Below, in pieces: positions 23,701 through 46,762 of a stretch of 64,000 bases of DNA (the first letter of the stretch is position 1; the number at the start of each line of letters is the position of its first letter). The notes under the pieces are model-generated. The model made no database searches. It saw only the letters and a list, made by a program, of their open reading frames with translations, and was not told where the DNA came from. The position numbers were made by a program, and so were the translations under genes. Source of the DNA: Tubulanus polymorphus (Eukaryota; Nemertea; Palaeonemertea; Tubulaniformes; Tubulanidae); contig NC_134030.1 in assembly GCF_964204645.1 (NCBI RefSeq), forward strand, positions 7,934,278 through 7,998,277, written 5' to 3'.

Positions 23701-25640
23701 ATATCAAAATCAGAAGAACAGCTTGTAGCTTGTAGTTCACGCAGGATTACGCAATGTAATGAGTAGCAGGAGACGTCACGGTGGTGGGAGATGTGCAAAA
23801 TCCCGTCCGAAGAAGAAGTTTCCCATTTTCTGAATTCCTCAATGATATCAGAAAAAGAACCAAGTCCGCGCAATTTGAAATTAACCGATATTTACATTAT
23901 GTCTGTCGTCTATGCAACACTTTATTACGGACGTCGTCTCATAGCGTGTCTCCTTTCAATTTCTACCGGTCTCCGTTTCAGCAACTTGAATACCCTGTAA
24001 ATATTAATTTGTCACTCCGGAAAAATGTAATAATAATTTGATATAGCGAACGTTATTTATTGAAAAGTTTACCGCGCTGTTGCAAACAGACGCGAGTAAA
24101 CACGTTCGTACGGCGGCCGGGCCAGACAAAAATTTCGATTCATTCAAAATCAACTATACGATGGCGGCTGTGAGCTAACAGCAAATATAATAAATTTCCG
24201 ATCAATTGTCACTACGTTGATGAATCAGCGCAGGGAATTCCTCGTCTGTTCAATATTACCCTCGTCAATTATATTGCAAAATTCGCAATACTCCCAGCCT
24301 CGTCTGTCGTCGGTGTACTGAATCGCTCGTGGTACCGCCACCGCGGCCTGGTTCGTTTCACACGCGCCGAGAGTTTCTCATCGACACGTCGCTCGCTCAA
24401 TAACCTTTTATCCGGCGATGATAACGACGATTTCTGATCTCTTATTTTTTCTTTCAATCAAAAAAAGGCTCAATCAGAATTCCACCCGAAACACTCTCAA
24501 TATCGCCGGCGTCACTTGCGCGAGTTATAGTGTGCATGCACGAATCCCGTAAAAAGAAAACCTACACTACACGGTAAATTATAAGCATTACGCGCCATTC
24601 ACGTTCCATCCGATTACTTGAGATAAAAAAAACCATTTGGACTTAGTTTAATACTGACTGGCTCATTATCAGCCCGGTCACGATATGATTGATTAATTAC
24701 CAACTTGTTATAAGTAAGGTTTCCTCCGGTAAGACGAGCAAGAATAAATTGTCCATCGCCGCATAGCTCGGCAATCAATTTGCTTTACGTTGATTTTGTT
24801 CTGCTTCGTTAAGATTGCATTTCTTCAAAAAGAATTCTTATGAATATCAAAGATATCTCATAAGATACCACCGTTTAACTGCGAATAATAATAAATATAC
24901 GAACAATAATACACTTTGATATCGTTTTTGTTTATTCTTAATTGTGAAGAATTCTTAATTGTGAAGAAAAAAACCGATTGTGTTGTGGAAACAATCGATG
25001 CTTTCCCGAAACACGACCTTGAACTTTATAATGACAACGTGACAAAACCGCGCTTAATAATTCAATAATTCTTTTTTTTCTATTCGTCGCCGTTAACGGC
25101 AGTCTCTCCCACACTCGTTGTTTGTTGTTCGCCCGTACATTCCTAGTATATTTCGTCGGTGTGGTGTATTTTTTTTCAATGAATCGCTATCTGATTTTCG
25201 CGGGCAGAACATTTTTCACCAGGCAGTATATGCGCAATGTTTGATACATCAGAAGAAATGTTATCATGTTGTTTGTATTGATAATGCCCCGACGCGAGTA
25301 TCATAATAATTCGACAATCGACTTTCGTCGTTAATAATGCTTAAATTGAACATTTAGCCGGTGAGAAATATAAGACGCATTTTATCGCCTGGAGCAGGAT
25401 GGCATAAAATCAAAGTTCGCGACTACGCGTTTCACGATGACGTTATGAAGCATTGTCGCTTTTGTACTTAAATAAGAAGTTGAATTGTCGACAGAAGTTG
25501 TAAATAAGGGTCTAATGACGGAAAATTCGACCCCGTAAACGGTTTCGGCTAATTATCGCGCGGGTCTGCCCCGTCGAGAAATGTGCAATTAATGCCCGTT
25601 TCGTTGTTACAAGATCGACGTAACTGGATTCATAAGAATC
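17704..25640. other. Long intergenic region without recognisable genes
   Basis: Both strands were scanned for exon-like stretches with family resemblance; none was found. Short open frames are present at the level expected by chance. A (TATG)n run occurs at about 20124-20149. Regulatory sequence for the transgelin-like gene would lie in the first kilobase or two. Confidence 0.4.
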
Positions 25641-25649
25641 ACTTGAGAA

Positions 25650-26177
25650 GGAGGTCGGCATATCTATCCGGCATACAACATGCGCACAAACACTCTCAGC
25701 CACCGCCGCCAACGACAACGACGACGCTGCTGCAGACGAGATGAGAGAGTTACATCCACCAATCCATTGCTGCTGTGTCATTGATTGAGTCTCGCATCCA
25801 CCGAAGAGGAGAGTGAAGACACGCGACTGGGAAGTCATCGGCAACACACAGTATTTGTAGCGGTTACCACGCCACTACGCCGGTTCTATACCCAGTTCTC
25901 TATTTATCCGTCGAACTGTCCATCTTTCACTCTTTCCTACTGTGACTTGATCCGCACTTTGCGCAGACATTCGGATTTATGCTGACTAATCGGCTTTATA
26001 TTCGCCAAATCGTGGATTACGGTTTAGTGATTAAAGCGACGGAGGCTACCGGAATATCGTTAGCTACGAAGCAGATTTGCAAGACGAACACACGATATAC
26101 GTACTTATGATAGCGCGGCCGGACATCCCATGCGGGAATTTCATAAGTTCTGGCGGAAATGCGTCGAACATTAAAAG
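25650..26177 (+). other. Possible distal 5' non-coding exon
   Basis: A relatively GC-richer block with ACG/CGC repeats (25700-25740) ends in a clean donor, AAAG|GTAAGC, at 26177/26178. Short open frames in it close before the donor, as in a 5' UTR. The next plus-strand gene is the IGSF9-like gene whose first coding exon is at 51405, so this could be its distal leader exon with a 25-kb first intron. This is inference from one splice signal and composition. Confidence 0.25.
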
Positions 26178-29100
26178 GTAAGCTAATTTTGACGTTCGGT
26201 TTCTTTACCTAGTCACGAAATTGATATTTCCGCAATACAACACGCTATTCCTGCTACAATGACTTGAGGCTGTGTTTAGCGGATAGATTTTTATTTCAAA
26301 AGATTATTTACAAAATTCCGTTTAGTAAAAGGTTAAACAAAACTCTAGCTTCGAGGAACGAGTCTTCGTAATACGATTGCGGGCATATTTTTACGGCGGT
26401 TTTCATTAGAAACGACAATGGAATGCGAGGCCTAATGTTGCCTTCTAGCGATGAAGTCAAATGAAGAAATGAATAGACAGCAAACCTCATTTGCCCGACT
26501 CGGTCGGTCTCATATTTGCGGCGACACAAAATTTAGCATGTATCCCCGAAGCGTTGACGCGATGCCGCAGCTTAAGACAAATGAATAGGTATGACGGAAC
26601 GTTATAGATCATTTGTCTTGTCGCATGTATAGCGATGGGAGTTCCGACCGAGTCGCAATCGGTCTAATAAAGCGCGCGCGCAAATGAAACCATCAACGAA
26701 ATCACCCTGCTGCAATTCGAGTCAATTTTATGTGGCTCTTAATTCGTTTGTGAAATTGAGATTTAAAGGGGCCTTAAACTCGTAAGCTTGTTTGTAGTGA
26801 TGGATGACTATTTATTTGACGGATGACAGTTAATATCTCACTGGTGCGATGAATTAACTGCTCTGGGAATACGGCTCCGGTAGCTTATCGATTTAGCCCC
26901 GCAGCCCAAGATGGCTAACTGCCTACTGTTTGAAATTTACATGGTCTTGATTTGATTGACTTGTCTAGATTACCTTGCTCACGCTGTTTTGTGCAGATTT
27001 ATGGATCGCCTTCGGTTTGGCTGGGTTTCTTTATTTTGTTTTGTATATCGCGACGTGTTAATATACATATCGCAGCGTCTCACCGAGCGACACCGATCGA
27101 ACTCTCGAGTGTCGAGATCTCTAAAAATTATCCGTTTTTGACTGAAAAACCCTTTATCCGGTCTGGAAGCAGGTCCAATAACATCAGAAAATCTACTCTC
27201 GGTTTTCATATCATTTTCATCGACTACCCACGTTAAAAAGTCGTATGTCACTCGCTTGCATTTGTTGCGTTTTTGAAATGAACTAACCTACGAAGCCGAT
27301 ATTTTGCAGAGGGTGTATGCCTTTTTTAATATGTATTTGTTAAGTAAGTTTTCGTGTTGTCCTCTGATTTGAATACTGCTTCGACAACTTTTGAAACTAT
27401 AGCAAAGAACAAAAATAAAGAAAGGAACAGAAAACCGAGTAACCCGACGCGATGAGTTCCACTGTCGAAACTTCGTCAATCCCATAGCAAAAAAGACGCA
27501 ATTATCTGTTTGATATTATATCACCATCAACGCGTTGTTTCAAATTGCAGCGCGAGATTGCGGCGAGATTGCACGAGATTGCCATTCTTATCAAGAAGTT
27601 TCTATTCTGCAGAGACAACTTATGATAACAAATTCTACGCGGTTACTAGAATCCCATATGTAAATGCCTTCCGGACGAACAAGCATAACAAAATATTGCC
27701 GAACTGCGAATAGCGAATGACGCAAAGCTGAATTGGCGTTATTTATATGTATACGTCATACTATATCGGATAACTTTCCCGTAGTTACTGCGTATCAGGG
27801 GACGATGCTGAATTTGACAGGGGAGCCGATCGTATGAGTGTGTGTGTGTGCGTGGTATCAGCGTCAAACTTTCCGACGATGGCGTTGTTGCAGCAGCGGG
27901 ACGCGTCATTTACATAACAGGCCCTAATTACAGGAGTCAACCGTGCGGTGTCACGAACCACCGTGCAATCCCCGTCTAGTTTGACGTCGTCATAGAAACA
28001 TGCAAATTATTTCTCCACGTCAGTGTTCACCGATCCGATGCGATTTTCGACAGTTTTTACCCAAAGCTGTCGAAGTTTACACCCGCAAGAGAGTCGCGCC
28101 TTTCTTGGGATCTTCTCTCGCTTGGCACGTTTTCGGAATTAGCTCTTCAACGTCTACGGCGAAAACGAAGTTTCTGTCGTCAAGGTTCATCTACTTAAGG
28201 ATCCCACGTGTATTTTTTACATCGTTTTCCGTGAATGTTAGATCAATAATCTGACTGGGCGCAGACCATAAATTCAATCACTACATTCTCCCGTTTGTCT
28301 CAGTTCTAACCCAGACGATACAAGGTCGTCGATTGTCCCACTAACAACGATATTCTATTTAGCCGCGAATATCGGTTTCATTCTTATTGAAAACCGGAAT
28401 GAAAGAAACACCAACAACGTCTAATCGTTTCATCTCTAAGAATCTCTGAAATAAGATGGCCTTGTCTGAAACAAACCGTACACCAATCTTACTCCGAATG
28501 AGTTCAAAAATATTTAATCCTCGTCGCGGTTAGCGGGCAAATCGTCTATGAATTTTTCATTAAAACGTATCGGTTTCGCGTGAATTCAATTCCATCAAAA
28601 CATCATCCTGGAAACAAGAAACTAAATCGATTGTGTTCAATAACACGATTTAGACGCATTTTTCTTCGTTTTGATATCTTTATTCGGTAACTTCCATACT
28701 GAACGTGATTCGTCGAGTCACAAGCGTTAAAGAACACACTTCAAATGCTCACAAAACATAAATAGTGAGGTCAAAAGAAAGATCTATTTAAAGAGGCTTG
28801 ATGTAAGTAATACAAGACCGAAGTTTAAGTGAAATCGAACTCATATTTATGGCGACTAATCAATGCATTACTGGTAAGGTAAAAGGGTGCGCAGACAACA
28901 CAAGGATAAGTAGATGAGTGAGTATTGATAAAAAAAAGTCTACCAAAAGGTCGAAATAAGGGAATCGAACCCATACGAAAACGGTAATGGCAGACGACAA
29001 GTGCGATAAGAATCTCGGTATGTATGTATTCGATAGAGGATACAACCGCGATAAGACATCAATAATAAATTGATTATTCAGCTCAGCAATAAAGAAAAAC

Positions 29101-31781
29101 GCACGGAATATTGGTATTTGTGAATAAGAATGAACCGATATTTTGCAGTGCTACCAATTTTTGATATAGAACGCACGGCGTGTCGGGTTATTACTAATTA
29201 TTAATAATCAATCGAAAAGTAATTGCGTGTTTTGAAGCATAATTGTAATCGCATGATTTGAAATACTCGATAGTTGAGACCGGATGATGGTGGAAACACC
29301 GCTAGTACATTTTTGTGCTATGGCCAGTACGTGAAACACTAGTCACATCCTAATTGTTAAAACTATCCACACCGTAGTTAGATCCTGCCATGCATTTCAT
29401 CGAATAACTCATATGTCTTTGCATAAGTTTTCATATTGGCGGTTATGGTGGCTGAAAAGTATGGTGGCTATTTCGGGTAAAAAGAAATATCCCGTTTTTG
29501 CGCGCCAACACGGATTTTTATCCTTTTGCCGCCATTATTCCGTTTAGGCGCCCCTGCTATTAAAACGGACATTCAACCACAGTAGAATTATCTTAAATGC
29601 AAATTATGCAGATTAATCTCAGGCTCAATGCGCAAATTTGAAAAATGGTTTTACTAGAGTTTTTGTTTGGCGGGGGCTCCAAAACGTAAAAACGGGAAAA
29701 TGCCCAAAAAAATCCGTTGGAACGGAAATACTTTGTCGGCGCCAAAACGGATAATAATTCCATAAATATACCTTATGGTCTTTATGGTTTCATACCAATT
29801 TTTAGAGTTTAAAAGCAATTTTGTGCAATGAAAAGAAGTATCTTAACATGAAGATTAAACGAAATCTATAATTCTCGTCGTAGATGGAAACTCAGAATTG
29901 ACATTTTGTTGGAAAAAGCTCAAATAGATATACGTTTTTGAGACCATTAATAGCAGTCCTTTCATAAGTCAAAGCAACTTCGATGGCATCTGAGCACTGT
30001 CACGGAACACACTACTATCACCAGAACTTTGGTCGTAATTGGGTAGCGAAATTCTTAATCATTAATTAACCAGACGGGATGTCGTCTTTTTATCGCTTCG
30101 TTTGAAGAAGATTAAACCTTGATCAAACCCGAAAAGAAAAAAGCTTTCCGTATAAAACCAAGTGCTTATTTGTATGCATAGTGCATCTAACCACCCGGAA
30201 AGCGTCGACTCAGAGCTTTTGCAAAAAACTTCCCGGTGAACCACGTCATCATCGGTTTCATTTAACACCACGAAGTTTCACGCCGCTGCGAGTAGATATC
30301 CTTCGTAAAAAACTATACCTGTCAGTCAACAGAAACTGACGGGTGGGGCTAATAATAAAACAAACCAAAACTTTTCAATTCTTGTAATTCATCTTCCTCG
30401 TGCCAATTTACACTGCACACCACAGAAAACAAAGTACGAAGCCCATCTAATGTATCGCGACGGTATGAAAATAATTGTGAATACCAATTGAGGTTTTCTG
30501 AAATATGAAAACACTTTGGAAGAGAGAAACTTCAGCATATGTAGGCTATCGTTTTTCGATAAAATGTGCCACTTTTCGCTCGATTCATTTCGCCGTCATT
30601 CGTCGTTGACGCATGTCTTATGCTTTACAACACTATACTTTCGACATGTCATTTGCTCGTGGTACATCCGTCGACGAATAAGTCCATGGTACATCCTAAC
30701 TCCACCATCACATTACACGTACGTATAGTTCCGATGACAAAGCCTGTTTTTTTTTATGCGGCGATACTGCGCTGATGCACCCTATACGAACGCTTTATCC
30801 ATACAATCTTATTGCCGTCGCCAGTGCTAACATTGTCACGCCTGAAGCCAATAGAAGCAATGTCGACAATTCAACGTGATTCCGTCCCCACCACCCAAGA
30901 GCCGTTATCACTCGGAGGCACGATGATCCTTTTTAAAGGCTTGTTCCAATAGTCACGATACAGCGCGCTGTGTTGGACAAACAGTACAGTTAAGTAGATA
31001 ATTAAAAAGCCATCACATCGGCCACGGTAACTTTTCGCAGTCACAACTAGCACGTTAGATCACCAATTTCGGTCCATTCTAGGTTTTTTTAAGGGCGTGA
31101 CCTCTCTTCCTGGTGCAACCTGGTTCTACCACCGCTGAGATAGATTCTTCATTGTTATGCAACGGTTGTCAGCCGAGCCCCCAAGATATATAGGAAATTA
31201 ACTTTGCTAGGATGGTCAATAGGATGACCAATATGTCACACGTGGTTACGAATATTTCACTTGTGTTATCTATCAAATATCTGGAAGTTAGTCCCTACTG
31301 TATCCTTCTGCATGGGGTCCTATATTACCGAATGAAGTTGGAAAGCGCCTCGGGAATCCGTCTTCCCAGTACTCACCCTCGCGTGGCAAATGTTGATTGA
31401 GTATGACCGTCATTTTTGCTCGTTGGCGCCTGTCGTCATGTGCCTCACCGGGGGACTTCGAGAGGCTCATTGCCGCCGGAACAAATCGACTGAACGTTTA
31501 AAGATTTTGATCAATAAATCGAGTGCCCTCGTCCTCCCGTCGCCGCCGCCGATTCGCAGCTAGTATAGTTAGAGTTCATCTGGATCGGTGACTGAACGGA
31601 GATGAATATCGCATCTGATATATTTGAATTATGCAACGACAACCGTGATTCATCAGACGCGTTATCTGACTTATAGCTAATTAACTAACTAGCTAACTAA
31701 CGTCCTGCGCCTGCCATCTGATTACAAGGTCGGTACGAATTTAAGCGGCGCGAGCGCAAACATAATTTCTTACTTCATGGT
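26178..31781. other. Non-coding region with AT-rich and octamer-like motifs
   Basis: No coding exon is supported. At 27840-28020 there is a (GT)n run, CTAATTAC and an ATGCAAAT octamer (in catgcaaatt); a second ATGCAAAT with nearby AT-rich homeodomain-like words occurs near 29598. At 29500-29760 words such as aaaaacgggа-type runs and cgccaaaacggat recur, suggesting an old repeat. Nothing further is assigned. Confidence 0.3.
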
Positions 31782-32116
31782 ATCCCCGCTAGCCAGGGTT
31801 TGATTACCGCCCGCCGAAACTCACACCAACATATAGCCTTGGCCGCAAAATCTCCATTGGTCTATCACACCGCCCAAGAATTCTTCTCAGCGCCCACAAG
31901 TCTATATATCTAACCAATCAAATTGTATTGATACAGCAAACCTGCCGGTAAAAAACAACGCATCTGATTGGCTTGATAGACTGGTGGGCTCTGAGCGGTC
32001 ACCCATCCTTCCCAAAAAAACTTGGGCGCTGTAATAGACCAATGAAGGGTTTGCAGCCGGGTTTTTAGTTGGTGTAAACTTCGGCGCGAGGCAATCAAAC
32101 CCTGGCAAGCGAGGAT
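31782..32116. repeat. Foldback/MITE-like element, full copy
   Basis: The ends are inverted repeats: atccccgctagccagggttt on the left, and on the right the complement of atcctcgcttgccagggttt. Both continue inward (tttgattaccgcccgccgaa against tttgattgcctcgcgccgaa) for over 100 diverged bases. The middle contains cagcgcccacaagtctatat, also seen in the copy at 60187-60420. There is no coding capacity, so this is a non-autonomous DNA element. Confidence 0.75.
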
Positions 32117-42306
<10,190 letters not shown>

Positions 42307-42612
42307 GTCGATGTGCACTACGGCATCAATATTGGCGTTGAAAAATAAACAATTATAATTGTGAATTTTGTTTTTATTTTGTAATGAGATATATTTCAGA
42401 ACTCTTATTCTATTTTTGATAATTGTTTTTTTTGAGAGAATGTGAACTACGTCACCAATATATCGGGCCTAGAAGGGTTGTCTTTCAATTCAATTCAATT
42501 ATCGATACATTCAAATCCAAAGTAACTTCATTGATCCTTTATAAAATGTAAATTACTTTTTATTATTCATTGACGACAGGCAATATATCTGTTGTTTTTT
42601 AAGGCGACGAAT
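42307..42612 (+). repeat. About 305-bp interspersed repeat, copy A
   Basis: From gtcgatgtgcactacg to aaggcgacgaat this segment aligns along its length with 48566-48867. Shared words include aactcttattc, ttgagag, caattcaattcaatt and catt-aaatccaaa-taactt-attga. There is no open frame. It could be a SINE or a non-autonomous DNA element; the ends are not sharply defined. Confidence 0.7.
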
Positions 42613-43387
42613 CACGTTGAAGTTTCCTTGTTGTATTCGCTTTTCTGGTGGAGCTATTCATTTGCGCATATTTCCCATTACTATGCTTTCATACAGACAC
42701 AAAGGCATTGGACACAAGTGGGCACAGCTAACTGGGCACATCTAACTTGGCTCGTATTGTGTTTTCTCTATCTTGCCTATAATTCTGTAATTTTCAATGT
42801 ACAAGTTGCTTTTTCGTAATAGCGAAAATAGAAAATTTAAAAAAATCGATTCGAAAAGGCGCTGGATGAAATAAAATGATTGAAAGAATATGCGCACAAG
42901 TGACGGAAGGAAACTGCGTGGAGTGTTCTCGAAACGAAATTACTGGTCGTAAAGTCGTATGCGTAAATGAACACGTTTATATTTTCTTCACTTTTGATGA
43001 TATGTTAGTTTTATCTACAATGAATTATTGAACGTTTATATCTAATATATAGCGAATGAATATCATACATACTTCAAGCATCGCAAGTGGCCAACATCGT
43101 ATCGCATGTATTTTATTCAACCACACATTGGTTCGTCCGCAACAGTATCGACAAAGGGTTAGCAAACAAAGGCGCACTTTCTTCTATGTCATATCAACCG
43201 ACATTGATGCGATGCTCAAGTGCTGCATCCATTAATTAAATGAAATATCATGCCGAAAGATCATTAGTACTAGCTGCTTTCAGTCAGTCGTGCAAAAAAC
43301 CTTGCAACTACTTACCCTAAAGTCATTTAACAAGAAAACTAACCTATATTAGTTTTTTTGGCGCGTTGGAAAATACAAAATACATTG

Positions 43388-43528
43388 CTTGATGTTGTCG
43401 ACAAAAATGATATTTAGGATCAATAAAGTTATTTTGGATTTGAATATATCGATAATTGAATTGAATTGACCGGCAACCAGTCTAGCCCCGATATATTGAT
43501 GAAGTATTGCATATCCTCTCATAAACGA
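43388..43528 (-). repeat. Interspersed repeat, partial inverted copy B
   Basis: The reverse complement reads GAGAGGATATGCA, then GGGGCTAGACTGGTTGCCGG and CAATTCAATTCAATT, then AAATCCAAAATAACTTTATTGA, matching the second half of copies A and C but in opposite orientation. It is truncated at its 5' half. Confidence 0.7.
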
Positions 43529-43570
43529 TTATTTGATATGATTGAAACTTATCGAATTAGAAATAAAAGT

Positions 43571-44039
43571 AAAGCCTGGTTCACACGAGGTGATTTTTAG
43601 TCGCCGGTTGCTGCGATCGGTACTGCACGCGATTCTTGAGCAATCAATCGCTTGGCGTCTCCCATGTACTATCACTGCATGAGACGGAGATGCGATTATC
43701 GTCACCGGGCCAAACATCTGTATCATGTGCCTTGTCAAGATGGCCATGCTACTGCCTCGGAGGTCGCCGTATTTGGTAGTATCACATGATAATTGTTCGC
43801 TCACTCATTAGCTAGTTGATGAGTTGCTTGTCGCTTGGCGTCTCCAGCTGCCACACCACGGCAACTCTAGCAATCGATCAGCAATTTCTCAGCGACGAGC
43901 AATTTTCCGGAGCAAGTCCTTTCCACAACGAGAAATTTCTTGTCTCCTGTTACCGCCGACGAGCGGTTTTTTTCGCTCGACAACAAGCAATCATTGCTCG
44001 AGAATTGCTAGAAAACGTCACCCGTGTGCGCAAGGCTTT
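43571..44039. repeat. Foldback DNA element with GGTTCACACG-type ends
   Basis: The left end aaagcctggttcacacgagg and the complement of the right end (AAAGCCTTGCGCACACGGGT) form imperfect terminal inverted repeats. They continue into GTGA-TTTTAG, and TA flanks each side. Internal words such as agcaatcaatcgctt and caagcaatcattgctcgaga add further inverted pairing. The GGTTCACACG / tttttagtcgc style recalls PIF/Harbinger-type MITEs, but the superfamily call is inference. There is no transposase frame. Confidence 0.65.
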
Positions 44040-44731
44040 ATGAAATTGTTATTTTGAAACGCTAAATTTTAATGGCGTAGTGCTCATCGACTCACACAGA
44101 ACCCATTAAATAACGCATACTAGGTATCAATGTGTATAAACCTCATTTTACGGCGTCTAAAGCAACCTGTCATAGAGAGTCTGAGCTGTCACCTGAATTA
44201 GCAATTGTCATCTCTCAACCTAACTATGCACCAGATCAACCCTCTTAAAAAAAAAAGAATTCACCGCGAAGCGTAAATCTAAACTTCCTCTTAACGGCAA
44301 AGCAGATAAGGTACGCTATCAGTGCGGTTAGTTGCGATTCAAACAAAACACAACACCGCATATTCGCGTTCGCGGCGCGAAGTTCTTTAGGAGTCGGGTA
44401 TTCTTTGAATGTTCATATTGAATAACTGGCGAAGAGATGTACATTGAGGAAACTATGGTATAGTAAACCTTCCGCAAAAAGAATCGGATTATGTTAGACA
44501 ACCTTTTGTTATAAGAAAAAAGATATCAAAGTTTATAAGATTAAATTTCTCGAAAGAAAAGTGGAAGAAGATAACAAGTGTGAACAAATTAATCGTGAAA
44601 GGTTAGGCCTATAGTAAACTCACCATGGACATATCTGTATCTGCTGTTAACTGAATATATATGAAGTATATATACTTATTGAAACTACTGAAAATATATG
44701 CCGTACAAAGGGAACGCTGTAACGAAGGGAA

Positions 44732-45019
44732 TTAACTATTTGTTCTGATCCTAAGCCAAGAAAAATGGAAAAAAAGATGTTTGGCATTATTTTCTACGAA
44801 ATTCCTAGTGATATTTACAAGCTTTGAAATGCCATCTGCGATTGCCACAGAAGACTCATTAGCAGATACGAGATAAAAGAGATCCACATTTGCAGCAAAG
44901 AGATTTTGTGTCTTGTATTGAAGTCTCATTTCAATCGTACCGTTAAAAAGTGTCTGTTGAATTTTTATTTCGTTAGCCAACTCTTTACTGTATCCGCTTA
45001 TTTCTATTGATTTTTCCAT
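44732..45019 (-). CDS. Unsupported 95-codon open frame
   Basis: An ATG-started frame (MEKSIEISGYSKELANEIKI...) with a fairly even amino-acid composition. No domain, homologue or flanking splice structure is recognised. Frames of this length are expected by chance in 64 kb of AT-rich DNA. It is listed because it lies back to back with the frame at 45158-45562 in an otherwise empty region. Confidence 0.12.
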   Translation of the reverse strand: MEKSIEISGYSKELANEIKIQQTLFNGTIEMRLQYKTQNLFAANVDLFYLVSANESSVAIADGISKLVNITRNFVENNAKHLFFHFSWLRIRTNS

Positions 45020-45157
45020 TAACCTTACCAGAAAACTTTCATATGAATGTTAGAATGCGGTTTATACAGCGAACGGCTAGAACGCTGCAATTACAACAAA
45101 ATCGTTAGACGAATGAAACTGTTCAGAATCGGATAATACTTCTTTTTAGACCGGGCG

Positions 45158-45562
45158 ATGCTCGCAGAGATTTTTCCCGACAGAAATTCATCGTGCCTGG
45201 GTGTTGAAATATTAATGTTGTACTGTGGCGTAGAGGCTGGCGAATCGGATAAAACGCAAATGACTCGATATATTATAGATAAATCAATTTTGAATCGCGT
45301 AGTTCTAAATATCTGTCTGCATACATTTCGGTCGTCGTTCCGATCAATCGAATTTAATATACCGGGGGCATGTCTGGTGAAATATGAAAAACACGGCCCC
45401 GAGTCTCACGTAACTTATTTAATAAGCGAAAAACAATCGTTTAAAGACAACATAACACGTAAAATCGAATCATCTGAAACAATCAATACAATTAAAATGG
45501 TCGCAGTACAAGTCGAGAAATATACGCAATATCCGTGTAATAATAATCCATTCAATACATGA
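45158..45562 (+). CDS. Unsupported 134-codon open frame
   Basis: An ATG-started frame (MLAEIFPDRNSSCLGVEILM...) preceded by an acceptor-like cttctttttag. It is hydrophilic with scattered cysteines, and no family is recognised. It ends just before the hairpin repeat at 45574-45730. It could be a 3' exon of an unknown gene, a decayed mobile-element fragment or chance; chance is most likely. Confidence 0.18.
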   Translation: MLAEIFPDRNSSCLGVEILMLYCGVEAGESDKTQMTRYIIDKSILNRVVLNICLHTFRSSFRSIEFNIPGACLVKYEKHGPESHVTYLISEKQSFKDNITRKIESSETINTIKMVAVQVEKYTQYPCNNNPFNT

Positions 45563-45573
45563 GAGAAATCCCT

Positions 45574-45730
45574 CAATAATTCAGCCAAAGATGAACAGTT
45601 TTTTAGTAGAAGTGTATATATTTGAGCGCCGTTTCGCGCCTGATGATGGCTAATAGTCTTTAGTTGAAACGTTGCTCAAATATATACACTTCCATTCAAG
45701 AAGCTTTCATTTTTGCCTGAATTATTGTTG
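45574..45730. repeat. 157-bp foldback repeat with a hammerhead-like core
   Basis: Nested inverted repeats: outer arms around caataattcag (45574) and ctgaattattg (to 45730), and perfect 19-base inner arms at 45609-45627 and 45674-45692 (gaagtgtatatatttgagc). The loop contains CTGATGA (45640-45646) and GAAAC (45666-45670), separated by a possible short stem, as in hammerhead ribozymes. Part of the loop (GTTTC/GAAAC) also simply extends the hairpin, so catalysis is not implied. Confidence 0.65.
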
Positions 45731-46562
45731 GATTTTTCTCGCTGAATTAATTGTGCAAATTTTGAAATTGAAAATTTCAATACGTCATTCGAAACGTGTT
45801 TCAACATTCAATTTTGAAAAATGTATCTCACAAGCTCGCATAGAATTCCATTCAGTCACACACTCGGTCGTGCGGGAAATATTATCGTTAATAGTTTTTA
45901 TCCTATTGATGATTCACGCCACCACAACATAATTTGAATGGATGGTTTAGTCCCATTTGATACCAGGCTTTCAGCGGTTAGTTAGCTATTATTATCAGGT
46001 AGAATTTCGTGCGTCTCAACCCGTTTATTTCCCCTAACGTATAACGCAAAAATATCGCCTTAAACATAATTGACCATAATCGCACTAAATCTGAGTCGTT
46101 CGTCGCCCTTTTAACGTCAAATTGCGATACCCAACTTTCGAAGTTTTAGGTTCGCAGTATACGCCAACAAACTGAATGAGTAACAGAATAGTTAATTTTG
46201 GCGTGCAGTGTCGTAAAAGTTATTTTTTCGTCAGCAGTTGATGGATTTATCAAAATGAAAAAAAAGAATACACGTAAGCCGCACAATCGGCAGATTACAA
46301 CACGCGAAATGTGTTAATCGAAACTTTACATTATTGATGATGACGTTTTTCAGGCTGTCTGTATTGGGACTAATCATCGACGCGTCATGAGCGAACGCGA
46401 TCAATAAAACAGCGACACGGAAGCTAGTTTCTGTCGCTCTAGCTTTCCTATATTTCTATCGATAGGTGGCCGAAATCTCGTTTCTTTGCTGTAACTATTT
46501 TAGAACTTGTTGAACCTCTCAGCAGCTTCGCGATGAAATTTTTTACAATTCAGAACCCTGGC

Positions 46563-46762
<200 letters not shown>

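Noticed and set aside
28950-28990. Possible tRNA on the minus strand (GGTTCGATTCC followed by a T run)
   Set aside because: No matching T stem, A box or acceptor stem could be folded by eye; only the B-box-like word remains.
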